Positions 45,886-58,945 are shown, counted from the stretch's first letter. The stretch is 64,000 nt of DNA from Romanomermis culicivorax (GCA_963922205.1 CAWUHX010000064.1:868001-932000); one strand, 5' to 3'. The notes: a model not told the origin generated them from the letters alone. Translations and numbers: made by a program.

Positions 45886-48800
45886 TGTTCTATATGCAAG
45901 CAGAGAGGTCATACAAGCAGGTACTGTCCAAATCAGCAGAGTCGTAATATTCAAAATTGCATTGAGTACAGGCAACCCCAACCCCTCATGGACATTGATG
46001 ACCCCGCATTTTACTCAAAATTACCCGCCATAACTAACAGCCCTCAGACAACTTTAGGAACAATTATGCCCACTACCCACCGCCGTAGTGACGAATACGT
46101 TCTCGACCTGGACGTACCCGATTGGTGTGCCATGTCACCACCCCCCACGCCCGAAGCCGCAAAAATCGAAAAATCGCCGCCCACCATCCCAGTAGGCTAC
46201 AAGATCCCCCGCAAGCAAGACACCACGCCGCCCAACGCCTCCGAAACCCCATCGAAAGCAGGCCGCAACTTGTTATCCCTTCTCCATGGCTTGACCCCCG
46301 AACCCTACCAATTTCACCCCCGCCAAACACTTCTACCGACCCCCACAAGTAAGCAAGTCCAAACCCCATCCCATAACTCAACTTCTAAAATTTTACAGAC
46401 CCTTCAGATTTCAAACCGGCCACCCCCCCAGTTCAAAATCGCAAAACGACAACACTCGCCACGCCAAATCGAGCAGAGCGAAAAAACACAGTGCTCTGCC
46501 ACCTCCACTAAAACATTCTATTGGCTGATGTTTTGTATTTTTCTTTGTATAATAATCCCCACATCGTGTAGTGCCCAATTTCAGATGTGTGGAACTTCAT
46601 TGAGCGGTCACTCAGTCAGCATACCAAAACTTGTATCCTGCATGCCCCCTTCCACAGTAGACAAACCCGTACAGACATTCGGAAAAATCTATATCCCCTC
46701 CACTAAGCCTCACATTACAGATGCATACAAATGCAGTGTTCGCAAATGCAAAATTTGTGCTAATACAGGATTTTTTGGATCAAAAGGTATTGTCTTCGAC
46801 CAAACCGAAATGCAAAATCTAACCCCACATGTTTGTAAGGCAATTGTTATAGACATTATTGTACAATTAGACAAAAGCACCCCACATCGTAATGCATTTC
46901 TAACCCCTAAACCAAGGATACTCATACTACACTCTACGATTTTGATGATTTTGAACCCATTAACCCGAAACTAAATTATCTAGCAGACAAAATCCAGGAA
47001 TTCGAAATTCAAAATTTCAAAAACGTATGGAATGAATTATGCAGACAGGCACAGCGTCACCTTGATCTCGTATGGCAAATTTTGCGCCTTGATGCAACCC
47101 TTGGAGCACGTGCATTTCTACAGCGAACCAACATCATAGCAGAATTCACAGGAGAAGCCCTCACAGTTTGGCCCTGCAAGCAGGTAAATGCATCTAAAGT
47201 CTTCTACAACCATAAAATCAACCAAACATGCTACAAACTTTTACCCATTCTCGTAGGAACCAAACTCATGTTTTCAAATCCAGGAGGCAACAATTTGACC
47301 CCTTTTTTGCAAACTGTTGATTGCCATCACATGCATGTCGCTCTCTACAAACAGAATAATACATAGGTCAGTGAAACAGGATCCCCACATGTCACAAATT
47401 TACCTTTAGAAATCGTCTGGAACCAAAATTTCTCCCTTTTCCATTTTAACACACCCGCAATTTTTCATGATCAACTTGCAACTATTTCAACCAACTTACT
47501 CTTTTTGAAACAATGCATTTACAAAACTCACACACTCGAAAACATTGTCAAAAAACTCGTCAATTACACTGCCCAAATGTCTCTCAATTCTGATACAGTT
47601 TACAACATGATCTCAGGCACTGGCCAAGCACTCGGGAATACACTCTCTGGCACCGGTCAAGGCATACAACATGTAATAACAGGTACCACCCAAAGTCTCA
47701 CGGATGGATTAAACAATTTACTCAAAGGACCCCTGCAAATCATTATCAATCTCGCCGTTATTACTGTAGTTATTGCAGGCGTCTTCTATTCGTTTCTCGT
47801 TCTTCGAAAATATTTCCCCTCTCCAAAGCATCATGCCACAAACGAACATGCATACGAAATACCATCAAACAACAGACATTTACATGAGACCATCCCCCCA
47901 TCATTCGGCCATGCTCCCTTAGAATTAGCTAATCGTCGTGGGGCACAAACACAGCAGAAATACGTCCTTGTCGATATTGATACCCCCCGAACTCCTGCAA
48001 TCGAACTCATTAATCAAATTCACCAATCTGCATCAAATAAGCCACCCCAAAATGTACCTGAGAAACATACTCCTCATATTCCAATCACACTTAACGGCAA
48101 ATTAATCACAAAAGGCATGATTGACACTGGTGCAGTTTACTCACTCATTGATTCCCGAATCGCTCAAATCCTACAGTTAGACATGTAACCCCCGCTAGTC
48201 CAAGCAAAAGCCGCAAATAATCTTCCGATTCACTTTGTAGGGACCACTTTTGTCACAGTGACAGCCCAAACAATCCAGGAAACAATCATGGTCCATGTCC
48301 AAAAAGATTGCACAGCAGACATCCTTCTAGGCAAAAACTTTCTCAGTCGATTTTCGGAATACACTATCAACAATCAAAAATCACAGGTCAAATTTGGCAA
48401 TGTTATACTACCTTGTGATGGCCTAGAATATAGCCCTCTTTCAACTCGTGGTGGAACTTATTTGGATGAGAAATTAGAATTACCACCCCGTACAGTAACC
48501 GAATTTACTGTCCCCTTGCCCAAATCGTACTTACAGGTCAAACAGCTTGAATTCACCCCAAAACCCAAACAGAATCCCAAAGTCCATTTCGCAGCTTGTA
48601 TATCTGAAAATCAAAACAGTCGCATATGCATATCCGTCCTAAACACACAAGAAACAGCTCAAATTCTTTACCCTGGAACAGGCATTGGCACAGTCTCTTG
48701 TTACATCCCAAAACAAAATGCTCCCGCTAATCTAACCCCTTCAACGCAAAACCAGCCCAACCGGTTTGACACATTCACATGGTTAAAAGAAAATGTCAAT

Positions 48801-51571
48801 TTAACCTCCAGTGACCTCACAGAAGCAGAGAAAATGCAACTCCTACGCGCCCTATCGAAGTACCCTACATTATATGCTAAATCCAAAATGGACGTAGGCA
48901 GAACCACCCTCGTTTCACATACAATTGACACCAATGGCTCCCAACCCGTACGTAGACAACTTTATCGGACTTCCCCAAAAGAAAAGCAAATCATACAAGC
49001 AGAAGTTGAGCAACTCGCAGCAGCAGGTGTCATAAGCCAAAGCAATTCCCCATGGTGTACCAACACAGTTTTAGTCCCCAAAAAAGATGGAGGCCATCGT
49101 TTATGCATTGATTTTAGAGGCCTCAATAAAGTAACCAAAAAAGATACATACCCCTTGCCCTGCATAGACGAAATCCTTGACACACTGCGTGGAATGAAAT
49201 ATTTTACGTCCCTTGACCACTCCAATGCATATTATTCTATTCCCATAGCACAAGCAGACAGAGAAAAAACTGCCTTCAATTGCTCAGCTGGCCAGTATCA
49301 ATTCAACTATCTCCCCTTTGGACTCAGTAATGCCCCAGCCACATTCCAAAGGTTAATGGATGTTATTCTTTCGGGTTTGCAATGGAACACATGCCTTGTA
49401 TACCTAGACCATGTTTTGGTATTCGCAGACTCCCATGCCCAAATGCTGGAATGTTTAGACACTATTCTTGCCCGATTCTCACAAGCAGGCCTTAAACTAA
49501 ACATACAAAAATGCAAATTCTGTCAGCCCCAAGTCCAATACTTAGGCCACGTCATTTCTCAGCAAGGCATTTCACCAGATCCCCATAAGGTACGGGCCAT
49601 TTATGACATACCCACATCCAAAAGCTCAAAAGAAGTTAAGTCATTTCTTGGCCTACCCTCATATTATTGCAGATTCATCCCAAATTGCTCTCAAGTTTCT
49701 AGCCCACTCACATCGCTACTAAAAAAGAACTCAGAATTTTCCTGGGGTCCTGAACAAACGCATTCACTAAGCTAAAAGAATTACTCATTCACGCCCCAAT
49801 AATGCAGCATCCCGATTTCACAAAACTGTTTATTCTGCAAACTGACGCCTCAAAATTCGGAATTGGCGCCATTCTCAGTCAGCTAGATAGTAAAGGTCAG
49901 GATCGCCCCATTGCTTTTGGGAGCCGCACATTCAAACCCGCAGAACGCAACTACCCGATAACTGAGTTGGAAACCCTTGCAGTAGTTGAGTTTGTCAAGT
50001 ATTTCCGCCCCTACCTTTTCCAGCAACATGTCATTGTACACACTGACCACACAGCAGTTCAAGCAGTCTTACAGAAGGAAAACCCGTCCCCTCCCATTGC
50101 CCGTTGGGGATTAGCCCTCTCTGGTATTCAACTCGACATTTGACCTAAGAAAGGCACTGCTAACTGCAACGCAGATGCAGTTTCTCGATTCCCCTCACAA
50201 ACAGCAAAGCAATCCTTTGATATTGAGCAATTAGAGACCGGCCCCAAAATATCCACCATCAATTCTGTTCTTGAGGCTGAAGCAACTGAACAAGAAGAGC
50301 AACAGAAAAACTTTGCCGAACTCCAACGCATTGACCCAACTGTCAAAAGCATTTTAGCAAAAATCGCCCAAAAACACCCCCTTACCCTTATCAAATTCGC
50401 AGTGCATCACAACGTCCTCTTCCGTATATTCGACAAACAGGCAAAACTATACATTCCCAAATCACAGGTCCAGCAACTCATTGCCTCACATCATGACAGC
50501 AAATTCACAGGTCATTTTGCTGCCCGGAAAACTTTACACTTGCTCAAACAAAAATATTTTTGGCCCCAAATGAGCCGTGATATCAAACGTTACTGCAAAA
50601 CTTGTCACCCATGCCAGACACAGAAAGCCCTCAGGCACAAAGTGCATGCACATCTGGTACCAATTCAGCCGACTGGCCCATTTGATAGAGTTGGTGTTGA
50701 TTGCATGGGATCCTTACCCCACACTGAAGATGGCAACCCATTCATTGTCATTTTCATCGATCATTTCACAAAATATGTGGAGGCATTCCCGACCCCTGAT
50801 ATCAATGCAGCCACTATTGCCAAGCTATTCGTAACCAAAATTGTTTGCCGTCATGGGTCCCCAAAAATCATCCATTGTGATCGTGGCTCCGATTTTGTGT
50901 CTGATCTCTTTTCCTGGATCACAAGTTTATGCAATACTCAGAAAATTCATACCACCCCATATCATCCCATTGCCAATGGGGAAGTTGAGCGTTGCAACCA
51001 AACCTTAGCCACCCGTATCCGCATGCACATCAATTCAAATCATACTGATTGGGATACCTATCTCCCCTATGCCGTTTTTTCGATCAACATTCATAAAAAT
51101 GATAGCACATCGTATCCCCCATTTGAATTACTCCACGGTAGGCAAGCTAATCTGCCGTCAGACGCAGCTTTAAATTTTTTCCCCATGTCCTACATGGTCG
51201 ATTTAGACGATTACGCCCTTCGTGTAAAATCGCATTTTACAGAAGCACTCTCAACCGTGCAGAAAAGTTTGCAAAAAGCCCAAGCCCACTATACCCGTCA
51301 GTATAACAAGCATGCTCAGAACATACACTACAAGGCAGGTGATCTTATTCTATACAAAAATCATTCGTGTAAACAAGGGTTAACTCCCAAATTCCTCCCT
51401 CGCCAAAACGGGCCCTATATGGTTACAAATCTCATGTACCCCAACATTACACTCAAACACCCCCATAAGAATATCGCATTTACGGTGCATGTAAAGGAGA
51501 CAACCCCTTTCTACCCGCGGGAAGCAACTATCGAATCTACCCCCACCCCTCCTCAACCTCGAAAGCCTTGA
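45886..51571 (+). pseudogene. Decayed glycoprotein-protease-RT-RNase H-integrase of element B
   Basis: In frame with gag after its TAA. A Pro/Thr-rich segment (45988 to about 46510) leads to a hydrophobic signal-peptide-like stretch at 46518-46575 ending in SCSAQF, then the ectodomain shared with element A. Lesions relative to A: a 420 bp in-frame deletion after 46854 (residues 91-230 of A), a 1 bp loss near 46915, a TAG at 47363-47365, a TAA at 48186-48188, a 4 bp loss near 49757 and a TGA at 50141-50143. In RT the YLDD box reads YLDH, so a catalytic Asp is lost. The integrase part (50402-51571) is still open, with D, D and E in place. It ends three codons beyond A because A's stop TGA reads CGA here. 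Confidence 0.93.
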
Positions 51572-51589
51572 ACGAGGACGTTCAACTCC

Positions 51590-51602
51590 GGAAGGAGGGA
51601 AA
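51590..51602 (+). other. Polypurine tract of element B
   Basis: GGAAGGAGGGAAA directly before the 3' LTR, identical to element A. Confidence 0.85.
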
Positions 51603-52499
51603 TGTAACGTACCTGCTGAAGCAGTACTGTAAATATGTAGCATACTGTATGTGATAGACATTTATTAGATATTATTTTATTTTCACATTTTATCGTCTCA
51701 AGGGTGTCTGGGATTCACACCCAAACATTCCTATAAAATTATGTGAAGTACTTTATTTTGATCGGTTTGCACCCCGGTAGCCCAATTAAGATGCCCCAAT
51801 TAATTTGCACAAACGGCAGCTGTTCCCCTAGAACCTACACTAAACTACACATTCCACAGCTACCGTAATCCCCCGTAAAAATCGTAAACAACACCTGCAC
51901 ACAGTAAAATACGTAGAAGCCCCACCAGACCGTAGTCTCAAGTGTAACGGTAGCGGGGGCCTCACAAAACATGTGTATACAGAGAAACCGATACAGGAAG
52001 CATGCACAGAAGCACAGAGGTGTGGCCAAACCCACCGTAGAAAGCAAGCAAAGCACAGAAAGCATACAGTACCAGGAAAGCATTAGAAAGGCGTAACTTA
52101 GGAAGCATAAAAAGCATAGCAGGAAACGACGATTGGCGGAAGAAGATGGACAGAAGCTTGACCTCCCACGACGCCCAGGGAGTGGCCAAAATCGCCGTAT
52201 AAAAGAAGAAGCAAAGCGTGATTTGATCATTCTTATTTTTGTGGTTTTACATTTTTTGACTTCCGTGCTCGCCCCGTCCTTTTTATACATTTGCAAGCGG
52301 CCGATTATCCGAAAGCAACTTAAACCGAGACCCCTGTTCGTGTTATAAATGGAAAGGCGTTTTGTATTGTCGACGTTCAAGCGACCGTCAATCGTTCATG
52401 TATATTCGCCCTGTATTTGTACCGCTGTGCCCCTTTTGTCCCCGCCGTATCGACCGATTGGTTAGAAGTAAAGTACCTCACACAAATCTGGTCGTTACA
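51603..52499 (+). repeat. 3' LTR of element B
   Basis: 897 bp, the same length as the 5' LTR, with the same terminal inverted repeat and a TATA box at 52198-52205. Followed by GGCG, the right target duplication. Confidence 0.95.
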
Positions 52500-52669
52500 G
52501 GCGCCACCCATGCATTTTCTAAAAATTCATTTATCGGAGAACTTCTCAGCCTGGGTTTTGTACATGCGTAGTTTGTTTGTTATTTGTCCGCAGTACACTG
52601 GTTCTAAAGTCGTAGTTCATGTATGAATCTCACATACAAATTGATGAAATATTTCACTATTACCTGTTT

Positions 52670-55215
52670 TAATCATCATTGTTTGTATTTTGTGTGCGAC
52701 CTTAGCCGGACAATCATGATCGTGTTCTTTGAATATGACAAATAGCAAGTACAATCTGCTTTCCATTGCAGAAATTAACACTGTTCCACGAAGTAATGTA
52801 AAATTGCCTGAATTAGCATAAGCTGAGAATGGTATGAATTTATTCTAGAGGTATACTGAATTGTATTGTAAAATTGATATTGTCCCTCGATGTTTTTCAT
52901 ATGCACTGGGTGATTGGTGGTGGTGAACCTAAAATTCTGGGGTGAGGTCCCAAAATTTCCAAAATGTGGGAGGGTGTTGAAAAAACCACAAAAAAGTCGA
53001 AACAATTTCGAAAATTTTCCCAAAGAATGCCAGAGAAGTCATTTTTCCCTATTTTTCCGAGTTTTGGGGGAGTTGGGTATAGGGTTGACTAAGTTGGGGG
53101 TTGGGGTCCCCTCAATCCCCCCAATTACATGTATGAAATGACTTTCTGGTTAGAATCAATTCATTCTTCAAGAAGTAGAAGTTTGATGAATTCGGAAGAG
53201 TCAACAGTTTTTTTTTGAATATCTTACAAATGTATAAATGAAAAGGTCAAAACATTCAGTTCATCCCAAATTTTTAAATAACTTGTCTAAATGAGAAAAT
53301 CTGCAGCTAGCAAAAGTTAGAAAATCACGAGATTAACGGGTTGAATGTTGTTCTGCTGATTACTCATTCGCAAGACTGGAAAAATTTATCGACCTTTTGG
53401 TTTGTACTACATGACAGTTATCACTTTTTTTCGAAATAAAATATCCATTGAATTGGAGCCGCCATCGGGATTTCGGCTTATTCAAAAAAATCCAAGTCAT
53501 CATTTGTTGTCAAATTTACTATAAGCATTGCGACAAACAGAGGGTAAAGACTATTCATAAATTTTTATTTGACCAAATTATAAGCTGTGTAGCAGCATTG
53601 ATCCTTCCAGCAATATTTTTCTTTTATCCTGCAGTCGTTCCTTGTCTTGCACTTTTGTTCGCATGCTATAAGATAACACAAATTGTTTGAAATATGCACA
53701 GTAAATCAAAACCACGAGATGTGGAAGTTGTAGCTTAATGATCAGTTTATTATCTAGTCAGCTTCTTGTTAATGCAAAGTGTGATCAAGAAGAGTAGTAG
53801 TGGTATCTGCTTAAATTGCAGTCGAATGTTCTAGGCATTTTTTAGCTCTATGGTCAAGCTAAAATATAACCAAAAGATGAAAAGTTAGTTCACGTTTTTC
53901 TTTCTTCACTTGCCCCTATTAAAGCCATTGAAACATGATTAGAAAATACAGGGTGAAATACAAAAATGAAAAAATATTTTTCAAATTCGAGTCTTGCTTA
54001 ATCATGGTCTCTCAGCATGGCTTGGTAAACACAGTTTGTTAAGTGCAGCTCGTTAACTATTGTTGATGCTTTGGAATGTTTTGTACCGGGGTGTTTTTTG
54101 TGTATCTCCCTGTATAGGCCCGTATAACTACTAAGAACCCTCCCCAAGAAAATCGCAGAAAGAAAATCGCAGAAATACATTAGTCTACACTTACAATAAT
54201 TTTTTGTGTAAAATGATCCCATACATTGAAATCTCTGTGGTCGAAAACTGCTTCCACCAAAAAATCACACAAATATGTTTGTTTCAACGTAAGATATTTT
54301 TTTGTTTAAAGAGACCCCGTCTATTGAATTCCCCAGGTTCCAAAACCCTGTCACCTAAAAAGTCTCAATAATGCTGATAATGAAGAAAAAGATGTTAGCA
54401 AAAAAACTAACGGAAAATTCTCTCATTAAAGCAGAATGACATTCTAGCCTACAATTAGTCCCATAAAACCTGCCAAGTTCATGACCTTACAATAAAAATC
54501 AAGCGTCCATGAAGTTTGGAGCATCCTCTTGGAACGAGAAACTATAAAAAATGATTTTTTAAAGCATTATACACGATTTCAGACTGTTATACTTTTACTC
54601 TGCGGCATGATGTACTCTTTTATGTCCACATTTCTACTTCGGACATTCTGTGCAGATAGAGCAACAGTTGTTTCTATAATGGTGAAAAACATAGCTAAAG
54701 GAACAACAACCATTGATGAGCACTTCACAATCATGAAATAGAGTGCAAGAATGAAAAAAAGTAATGGGACCATTCATGCGATTGTGAATTTCAGATTAAG
54801 TTTCTGACTGTTTCGTTGACTGATTGTTATTCCTTAGTAACTTGTTCAGTAAACAAAGAGCTTGAAGCATAGAACGAACACTCCGGATGTAATGCGTCAA
54901 TGAACAATAAATACTTTGTACGAGAGGTAGCATGTTTTACATAAAAGGAAAAAAATTGATTACAAGGATTAGCAATCATTTGTTTCCTCATAAGTCTGAA
55001 GCTTCTTTTGAGTCTGTGAAAATCATGACAACAGAGATCCTAGGATGAAGCTGCAAAGATGTGACTGTAAATTTATCATCAAATCTGTTTAATCCTCAGC
55101 AATTGTTTGTTAATCACTATAAAAAACTATAAAAAGTTATTGATAGCATTAAAATTTGATTTGATTGCTACAGATGAGTTTTCAAGCATTGTAGTGCATC
55201 TAGCTATTATTCGAT
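52670..55215. repeat. Large direct repeat, copy 2
   Basis: Collinear with 37890-43150. It lacks the solo LTR, the Harbinger-like element and MITE copy d, and instead carries a G/C-rich repeat (52905-53140) and about 300 bp of extra sequence at 54065-54360. Homology fades after TTGATTGCTACAGATGA near 55160 and AGTGCATCTA near 55193. Confidence 0.8.
52905..53140. repeat. G/C-homopolymer-rich dispersed repeat, copy 3
   Basis: Interrupts copy 2 of the direct repeat between CATATGCACTGGG and ATGAAATGACTTTCTGG, so its limits are visible by comparison. It ends CAATCCCCCCAATTACATGTATG. The two ends are roughly complementary (GGGTGATTGG / CAATCCCCCC), which suggests a small TIR element. Confidence 0.6.
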
Positions 55216-56718
55216 CAAGTTTTATGATTCAACTGTTTAAATGTGTTTCCTAGTGTACATAAAAACCAGCTAGATACGATGTAAATGAGAGTATTGATGT
55301 ACGTAGACAAGTCAATGGAAAAATATAGCAAACAGATGTTGTCCTTCAATGATGTAACTTTACCAACTACTCAGAAAACTTGATGTTTACTTTTCAGCTG
55401 GACATTTTGGCATTTTTTAACAAAGTGCTTGTTTTTTGTTTTTTATAACTTGTTTTTTGTTTTTAGCTTGTTTTTTATAACTTGTTTTTTATAACTGCAC
55501 AGTAAACCAGTTTTCATATATAAATCTTGCATAGAAAAATTCGTGAAATACCAACTCATTCATCCTTTATTGAAACTTTCCTAGTTTGCATAAAAAAAAG
55601 ATTGTTATAGTGTGAGTGAGAATATTGATGCACATAGACTTCGATATTAACTTTGACCTTTTATTTTCTGCAAACAAATCCGATGAAAAAAGCTAACTCG
55701 CACAACTGAATGAGTTTTTCTCACTAAATGAAATTTCTCTAAAAACTGTAATTATCAAAACAGTCCAGTTACTTTTCTGTAGTATGTATGCATTTTGTTG
55801 TTGTGATTAATTTTGTCTTGCTGCAGAGAGTTTGATTATTTAATTCATCTAATTGACACCAAAAAAACTAAATATAAAATATTAATTTGGATATCATATT
55901 GACAAACACAGTTCTGCCTCCTGGGGATGCAAAACTTCTATATCACAGATGCGTATTGTATACCCATATCCAAAAGTTTTGCCCCGCATTATCCCCTTTA
56001 ACCTCTCTCAAACTTTTGTTGCGCATCTCTGTTTTATACTATATTGATACAAAATTCTTTGAAATTGTAAAACTAATATAAGAGCAATAATGAAAACTAA
56101 TTATCTTCTACAAATTTGTTTGGGTACTAAAATCTTCCTTGGATAATTCGTTGCTGGCTTGTAGATTTCTGAAGAATCGATCCAACATATTGTGAATGTC
56201 AATTTCCTGGCACACAACTTCTTGACAGTCCAGTACAAGTTGGTTGGTGATTATTTCGATTTTTGAACTTATTTCAGTTGCCAGTTTTTTTTATCTATTT
56301 TTATCAGTTCTCTAAATAGATATTATACAGAAAAACTGTTTTTCTTGTGGAGAATTTCGAAGAATTTCTTATCATCTGTATTTTGCTCAATATTTGATTA
56401 TGAAACACTTTTCAACTCCTCGTAATCAGCTTGATTAAGGAAACTGCATGTGAATCCCTTGTAGATTTTCAGTTGTACCTTTAGCAATAATGAAGGTAGA
56501 CAAGTAAGCTTCTGGCCCTGCTCCGATTATTTGGAATTGAGTGACCCTCATTTTTGCATTTGCAATAAGCCTGAGTGACAAAAAAATGATTTGTTCTGTG
56601 TTAGGCATTACTAAACTCAGAAAAAATATTACTCTGAGCTTTTTACTCTAACTAATGAGTTATCAGTAGTTATACGGGCCCATACAGAGAGTACACAAAA
56701 GATACCCTTTTACAAAAC
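54079..56718. repeat. Inverted repeat pair ~2.6 kb apart
   Basis: Arms of about 54 bp at 54079-54132 and 56664-56718, sharing TTTTGTGTA..CTCTGTATGGGCCCGTATAACTACT-type sequence in opposite orientation. They could be ends of a TIR transposon or two fragments of one repeat. The interval includes part of direct-repeat copy 2, which argues for the second reading. Confidence 0.45.
55216..56663. other. AT-rich stretch without recognised features
   Basis: Contains a local TTGTTTTTTATAACTTGTTTTT repeat near 55430-55495 and nothing else that I can support. Confidence 0.4.
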
Positions 56719-56764
56719 ATATGCATGAAAGTCTGTGGCCTTAACTGTGTGGGGTGATACAGGG

Positions 56765-57062
56765 GGTGTAGAAAGTATGATCAATGATATCATATAATCT
56801 GATTTTTGTTGAGCATGTGGGGTGATAGGGGTGTAGAAAGTACGCCTGAAGCTTCAATTTGTAAAATTCTGCTTCCATGTAGAAAGTATGCCCAAAGCTT
56901 AAACCCATAGAACTCTACCTCCATGTAGAGAGTAGACATGAAGCATTGATCCACAAAATATTATTTTCACATGGAAAGTATGCCCCAAGCTTTAATGTGT
57001 AAAATTCCACTTCTCCTTAGAAAGTAAGCTCAAAGCTGCAATAAGTAAAATTCGACCTAAAT
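56765..57062. repeat. Degenerate tandem repeat, ~47 bp unit
   Basis: Five to six units, each with TGTAGAAAGTATGCCC, AAGCTT and GTAAAATTC/T landmarks, between 56765 and 57062. The units are well diverged, so the array is old. Confidence 0.65.
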
Positions 57063-57179
57063 GTTCCTCAACTGACTTGGATTTTAAAATTGATGATGCA
57101 ATGTCTCCCTCAAGAAAATTGAAAAACGCCTGAGGGTCATAGAATCTAATGATTTAATACCTGCACTCTTTTTTTTTAA

Positions 57180-58345
57180 TTTTCACAACAAATTTTATTC
57201 CCGGACATATTCTTCCTATGAATTTCAAGGACACGTTTTTTGATGATTCCCTACGCTTAAGCATTGTTTTCAGGACAAATTTTCCACTGTTTCAGGACAA
57301 GGTATTCCATGCATTTTGTTGAACGTGTGTCCTCAAACAGTAAAAAATGTGTCGTGAAAAAATGCTCAAGCATAGTTAATCATCAAAGAACATGTCCCAA
57401 GTATGTAAAAAAAGGTGTCCCAGATGAATTTTTTTTGTGATTATTTTGTGAAAAATAAGTAAAACAGTTATATCATTAGATTCTATGACCTTCAAGCATT
57501 TTTGAAATTTTTCAAAGAATGCAGGACAAACACACACTACAGTCAACAACTATAGTATCAATTTTTCCGAAATCTTTCACATGTTAACAAAATCTAATGG
57601 TTTCACAAAAGTTCTGTACAATTTAAGAGAGTAAAACAGTTAGATTACTTGATCCTAAATTTAGTGGTTTCAACATGATTCTTTAGAATCCAACAATCGA
57701 ACCATTTTACTCATTTTTTACTATTTTTACCAAAAATTTTGTTAGGGACACAACTATTAAGTATTAGGACATGTTTTTCAATGATTCTGTATGCTTAGCC
57801 AATGTTTTCTGGACACTTTCTTCACTGTTTCTGGACATGATTTGCTACAGGATGATTGCAAAACTGTGTCTCTAAACAGTAAATAAGGTTTCCCGAAAAC
57901 AACAGCATAAGGAATCCTTGAAAAACGTGTTCAAAGTACTAAAAAATTGTGTCCTGAACAATATTTTTTTGTAAACATTTTGTAAAAAACAAATAAAACT
58001 GTCAGATCATTAAATCATATAACCCTGTTGTTGTCCTTCAAAACTAGTGAAACCTCTTGATTCCAGGAGTCTGATCATTGAATTCTATGTTGTTTATACA
58101 AAATTTTTGTGAGTAAAAACATTAGTTCCTTAGATCTTACGCTTGGATCCTTAAAATCTAACAGTTTTAACCATTAGATCCTTAGATCTTACCCTCAGAT
58201 CCAAAAAATCTAACAATCTAATGACTTTACACTCAGTAAACCCTTTTGATCTTACGCCTCGGATCCTTAAAATCTGAGAGTTTTACTGTGAGTTAAACCA
58301 TTTGATCACAAGATTCTATGCTCAGGTCCTAAAAATCTACTGTAT
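57180..58345. repeat. Tandem palindromic repeat block
   Basis: Two direct copies (about 57180-57480 and 57735-58010) of a unit that is itself an inverted repeat: AGGACACGTTTTTTGATGATTC at one end and the complementary ATCAAAGAACATGTCC at the other. Between and after them are short repeats on a TTAGATCCTTAGATCTTACCCTC and ATCCTTAAAATCTGA theme up to 58345. No coding potential seen. Confidence 0.6.
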
Positions 58346-58534
58346 TATAATTTGCAGTAAAACTGTTTACAAAACATTTATTAAGGTATTGAATTAGACT
58401 AAAATTACCATTTTATCATTTTAACTTTTTTATACATTGTAGAACACCAGTTTATGCACGCCTCCTTGTCTTTGCAATAATTTTAAACAAATTATGTAAT
58501 AAATAATTGCACATCGAAACAAAGTGAAACATTT

Positions 58535-58945
58535 TTGAGACATTGCAAAAATTGCAAGAATTTTTCAAGAGGAAACTTACATTTGGATTTTTTAGTTCAA
58601 AAAAGTCAAAGCAGAAAATCAGATAAAAAAAGACAAAAAGTATTTTTGCAGCATCTTACAAAAACTCATGGAAGCCTCAGAATACCTTCAGTATTCTTCA
58701 AACCATCCACAGCTAGGATCATGGAGGAACATGAAAGTCTTAATTATAATACAGTAAATGATGATAATAAAAGGTTGGATGAAAAAATATTTGAGCAAGT
58801 ACCTACGAAGTTTAAGATCATTTTGTGGCTTTTATTACAGCATATTTGTAATAACACTGGTATAGAAATAAATTCTGATGGACAAATTGTAGTGAAATCT
58901 ATTCTTCTAAAAGTCACTTATTATAGACTTGATTTACAATTTTAG
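58535..58945 (+). pseudogene. Polinton accessory ORF fragment
   Basis: 136 codons. The N-terminal part is Lys/Arg-rich (RKSDKKRQKVFLQHL). The C-terminal part (VPTKFKIILWLLLQHI then a short NSDGQIVVKS strand) resembles a small protein encoded next to the integrase in many animal Polintons, recalled by pattern only. No start is certain; the frame may extend upstream. Remnants may continue in other frames to about 59130. Confidence 0.4.

Larger units (their letters stand above)
43571..52499 (+). mobile_element. Complete but decayed LTR retrotransposon copy B
   Basis: 8,929 bp: two 897 bp LTRs, leader, gag, glycoprotein, protease-pol and polypurine tract, flanked by the 4 bp duplication GGCG (43567-43570 and 52500-52503). 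The two LTRs differ at about 28 positions by eye (near 3%), so insertion is not recent. The coding part carries stops, frameshifts, an in-frame 420 bp deletion and a catalytic RT change. It lies between two copies of a large direct repeat. Confidence 0.96.

Noticed and set aside
54079-56718. A complete 2.6 kb TIR transposon
   Set aside because: The inverted arms enclose sequence that also occurs in the other direct-repeat copy without these arms, so the arms are more likely two fragments of one dispersed repeat.
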